Shown one piece after another: positions 14,286 to 16,597 of a stretch of 16,597 nt of DNA. The stretch comes from Ignavibacterium sp037440165 (GTDB lineage: Bacteria; Bacteroidota; Ignavibacteria; Ignavibacteriales; Ignavibacteriaceae). The DNA lies in the NCBI RefSeq assembly GCF_037440165.1, contig NZ_JBBIUQ010000046.1, positions 1 through 16,597 on the forward strand. Direction: 5' to 3'. Position 1 is the first letter of the stretch, and the number at the start of each line of letters is the position of its first letter. A program made the position numbers and the translations under genes. The notes below the pieces were generated by a model. That model was not told the DNA's origin. It saw only the letters and a program-made list of their open reading frames with translations, and did not search any database.

Positions 14286-14315
14286 ATTCTACACTAAAAT
14301 ATTCCTGCAAGTCAA
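14286..14315 (-). promoter_or_regulatory. sigma70-like promoter for the beta-barrel gene
   Basis: On the minus strand TTGACT (14315-14310) and TAGAAT (14291-14286) are 18 nt apart. Each hexamer matches the classical consensus at five of six positions. The leader to ATG 14088 would be about 190 nt. It overlaps the leader of the divergent gene. Confidence 0.4.
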
Positions 14316-14352
14316 GGGTTATAATAAATCATAAATATCATTGGAGGCAAAA

Positions 14353-15231
14353 ATGAAAAAAATATTTTTTGCATTTGTGGTAATTCTGATTTTTTATTCC
14401 TGTGATTTTAAAAAATCTGCTCACAAAGATTTAATTACTGGTTTATCAACATCTGGCAATGGACTTTCCTGCGAAGAGGTTTCAATTGTTGTAAATGATA
14501 AGGTTGAACAACGAAACACTTTCACTTTTGGTGAGGTAGTTGCGTTCAGGTTCAGCAACATTGAAGGATTCAATGAACAAAATGGAAGTGTCTTCCCGGG
14601 AATGAGTATTTCAATTCGTGATGACAAAAATAATTATGTGTTGCAGAATGAAGATATTTATGCAAATTATCCTGACGGAATTAAACTTTCGCCATTAGTC
14701 TTAAATGCAGAGATGACACTTGCACGACCGATCCATTCAAATAAAAAATATACTGTTGTAATAAGAATTTGGGATAAGAAAGGAGACGGAAAATTTTCTG
14801 CGGAAATGAATTTCGAAGTGAAACCAAATGAAAAAATTTCTGTTTCAAAAAACAATTGTAATTACAGTGAAATCTATTTGTTCTCAGAAAAAAGTAACAG
14901 AGTAATTACAAACAATGTTATTCATTTTGGTGAAAATGTATATTTAATTTTTGAAGGTGTTGAAAAATTTATTGATGATAGCGATAAAATTTACCCCGGC
15001 TTAAGTTTGAATGTAAGTGATAACAACAATGAATCAATTTTGAGCAGCGAAGATTTGTTCGCAGAGTATTCGCAGGCAGGAATTATAGCGAGCGAATTCA
15101 AGGATAGAATATCAGCCAATTTCTGGTTTAATGGTTCAGAAGTAAATAACCCATTGTCACTTGAAGCTAAACTTTGGGACAAGAAAAGCGATAAGTTTAT
15201 TCTTGTAAAAACCAGTCTGATACTTAAATAA
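14353..15231 (+). CDS. lipoprotein with a duplicated domain, unknown function
   Basis: The product has 292 residues from ATG 14353, which is chosen because GGAGG (14343-14347) is correctly placed before it. A TTG at 14341 in the same frame would put that site inside the gene. The signal MKKIFFAFVVILIFYSC gives lipidated Cys17. The mature protein consists of two related units of roughly 115 residues. The first (about 38-155) has FGEVVAFRFSNIEGF, VFPGMSISIRDD and LQNEDIYANYPDGI. The second (about 168-292) has FGENVYLIFEGVEKF, IYPGLSLNVSDN and LSSEDLFAEYSQAGI. Each ends with LWDKK or IWDKK and a final strand. The beta-rich pattern suggests an immunoglobulin-like fold at the cell surface or in the periplasm. 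I do not recognise the family. It is convergent with the transketolase gene, with only 20 nt between the stops. Confidence 0.83.
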   Translation: MKKIFFAFVVILIFYSCDFKKSAHKDLITGLSTSGNGLSCEEVSIVVNDKVEQRNTFTFGEVVAFRFSNIEGFNEQNGSVFPGMSISIRDDKNNYVLQNEDIYANYPDGIKLSPLVLNAEMTLARPIHSNKKYTVVIRIWDKKGDGKFSAEMNFEVKPNEKISVSKNNCNYSEIYLFSEKSNRVITNNVIHFGENVYLIFEGVEKFIDDSDKIYPGLSLNVSDNNNESILSSEDLFAEYSQAGIIASEFKDRISANFWFNGSEVNNPLSLEAKLWDKKSDKFILVKTSLILK

Positions 15232-15251
15232 AAATTTTAGATTATCTTTTT

Positions 15252-16597
15252 CTACTGCGGAGCATCGGCAGTATATTTTTGTTTAATTGCATCAGCGGAT
15301 TCAATATCTTTTACTCCCGAGATTCTTTCAGCTAACGACTTTCCATCAAGCCTATGATATTCAAGTACTTCGAGTGGAGTGCCACACTCCGGATATTCCC
15401 GCAATCCGAAGTTGGTGAATTCTTTGCCACTAATTTCACCAATTTCCACCAAAGCATTTAATATTCTATCACCAAGTCCGCCGATTGCAGAATGATCTTC
15501 GAGAACAAAAATTCTTTTCTGATCTTTTATAATTTCTTTCAGCCAACTTAAATCAATTTTATTTAACCAAGGCATAGTAATAACTTTTAAACCGAATCCG
15601 ATTTTCTTTAAATAATCTGCAGCGACCAAAGCTTCGTGAAGCATCACGGGTCCATAGCCAAACAACATTGCATCACTGCCTTCCGTTAGAGCAGCACCAA
15701 CACCAACTTTAAATTTATAATCAGATGGGAGCTGAATTCTTTCAGGCGAAGGTCCAATCACCAATCTTAAAACACAATTTTCTTCTGCAATATTTATACA
15801 ATAATCAGTTGCCCATTTTGTTTCTTCAGCATTGCACGGCTGAATGATTGTAACATTTGGCAATGCACCGAACAGTGAAATGTCTCTTACACTTTGATGA
15901 GATTTGCCCGGTCCGGCAGGAATCATTCCTGCAAAGTGACAAGTGTAAATAATTTTTGTTTTCTCTCCGGCATTGTTATAAATCTGTTCGTTCGCTCTTG
16001 CGGCGAGAAAGCTCGCAAAAGTATTTACGATTGGAATCAGTCCCATTCTTGCTAATCCGCCAGCCATCGAAACCATATCCTGTTCAGCAATTCCGTTTTC
16101 AATAAACCTGTCGGGATAAGTTTTTTCGAAATTACGGAGTTTGCAGTCCGCAGATAAATCTCCATCAAGCACAACAAATTTTTTATTTGTCTTTGCAAGC
16201 TCAACCAAAGCTTCACCGTAAGCATCTGTAACAAATTCTTTATCAAGTTTCGTTGCAACTTTACCTTCAGTTTTATTTTCAGGGATTTCAATTTTATCTA
16301 TGCCTAATTCATCAGCAAGCTTGTTGATTGATTCAGATAGTTCATTTAATCCTTTGATATAGCTTTCATCATCTGGTGCTCCTGAATGCCATTTGTATAA
16401 AGTCTTTCCCTGAAAAGTTTCTGTCAAAGGTTTTTCCATAAAAGAAACACCGCGACCTTTAATAGTATCGGCGATTATCATCTTTGGTTTATCAGTAATT
16501 TTTTTCAAATAGCTGAAAGTATTTTTCAGTTCATTGAAATCGTGTCCGTTAATTCTTACCACATACCATCCAAATGCAGAAACTTTTGTTACAACAT
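15252..16597 (-). CDS. tkt: transketolase, 5' part missing (runs off the window)
   Basis: This thiamine-diphosphate enzyme of the pentose phosphate pathway transfers two-carbon ketol units. The 447 visible residues cover the end of the TPP-binding domain (VRINGHDFNELKNTF, IIADTIKGRGVSFM, YKWHSGAPDD) and the pyrimidine-binding domain (KFVVLDGDLSADCK, IENGIAEQDMVSMAGGLARM with the catalytic Glu, PAGPGKSHQSVRDISLFGAL). The C-terminal domain is also present (FGYGPVMLHEALVAADYLKK, FVLEDHSAIGGLGDRI). The frame is open through the last base of the window (VVTKVSAFGWYV precedes VRINGHD), so the start lies beyond it and GTG 16562 is not the true start. Having both catalytic domains in one chain means this is the fused form, not the split N/C subunit form. 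The stop is TAA. Confidence 0.93.
   Translation of the reverse strand, partial: VVTKVSAFGWYVVRINGHDFNELKNTFSYLKKITDKPKMIIADTIKGRGVSFMEKPLTETFQGKTLYKWHSGAPDDESYIKGLNELSESINKLADELGIDKIEIPENKTEGKVATKLDKEFVTDAYGEALVELAKTNKKFVVLDGDLSADCKLRNFEKTYPDRFIENGIAEQDMVSMAGGLARMGLIPIVNTFASFLAARANEQIYNNAGEKTKIIYTCHFAGMIPAGPGKSHQSVRDISLFGALPNVTIIQPCNAEETKWATDYCINIAEENCVLRLVIGPSPERIQLPSDYKFKVGVGAALTEGSDAMLFGYGPVMLHEALVAADYLKKIGFGLKVITMPWLNKIDLSWLKEIIKDQKRIFVLEDHSAIGGLGDRILNALVEIGEISGKEFTNFGLREYPECGTPLEVLEYHRLDGKSLAERISGVKDIESADAIKQKYTADAPQ

Noticed and set aside
14341..14352. TTG at 14341 as the start of the duplicated-domain lipoprotein.
   Set aside because: The Shine-Dalgarno GGAGG lies at 14343-14347, inside that reading. 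ATG 14353 fits the ribosome site and begins a standard lipoprotein signal.
15232..15251. A terminator between the convergent lipoprotein and transketolase genes.
   Set aside because: The 20-nt gap is AT-rich with no usable stem; transcripts may overlap here.
16560..16562. GTG at 16562 as the start of a separate transketolase C-terminal subunit.
   Set aside because: The frame remains open to the edge of the window with TPP-domain sequence before it, so the gene is simply cut.

Overview
The window looks like a piece of a low-GC chromosome from the Bacteroidetes/Chlorobi/Ignavibacteria group, and I favour Ignavibacteria. The main reasons are a secreted esterase ending in a type IX (Por) C-terminal sorting domain of the NYPNPFNPSTKI type, many small lipoproteins, a mix of genes with strong Shine-Dalgarno sites and genes with none, and TAnnTTTG boxes of the Bacteroidetes promoter type in front of several transcripts. 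Assignment to the phylum is inference; no rRNA or other marker gene is present.

Left part (1-3850). A bidirectional terminator is followed by a HAD-family phosphatase on the minus strand. Just upstream of it, overlapping its start codon, is the relic of a small four-cysteine zinc-ribbon protein interrupted by an amber codon. Divergent from that is a second broken gene, for an exported protein of about 140 residues with one frameshift and one ochre codon. Next come a YpdA-like FAD/NAD(P) disulfide reductase and a FbaB-type class I fructose-bisphosphate aldolase, the latter closed by a strong terminator.

Middle part (3850-9690). A compact minus-strand run, read from 6788 down to 4009, encodes an EamA transporter, a PflX-like radical SAM protein and a DUF1684 lipoprotein, with gaps of only 11 and 27 nt. 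It is divergent from an unrecognised cytosolic 385-residue protein. A possible 58-residue basic ORF, a membrane-anchored FxLYD-like protein and a lipoprotein cytochrome c with its terminator follow.

Right part (9690-16597). A tRNA-Lys(CTT) is followed by short intergenic repeats. Then come a secreted CBM48-esterase-sorting-domain protein whose sorting domain carries two palindromic repeats translated in frame, a divergent PPK2 polyphosphate kinase, a charged lipoprotein, an outer-membrane beta-barrel, a lipoprotein built from a duplicated domain, and the 3' two thirds of a transketolase that runs off the right edge.

The metabolic genes (aldolase, transketolase, PPK2, YpdA) are housekeeping and scattered rather than forming one pathway operon. 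I found no CRISPR array, transposase, phage module or recognisable defence system. The most interesting observations are the cluster of three disabling lesions in 440 bp, the two in-frame palindromic repeats in one sorting domain, the domain duplication, and the recurring promoter box.
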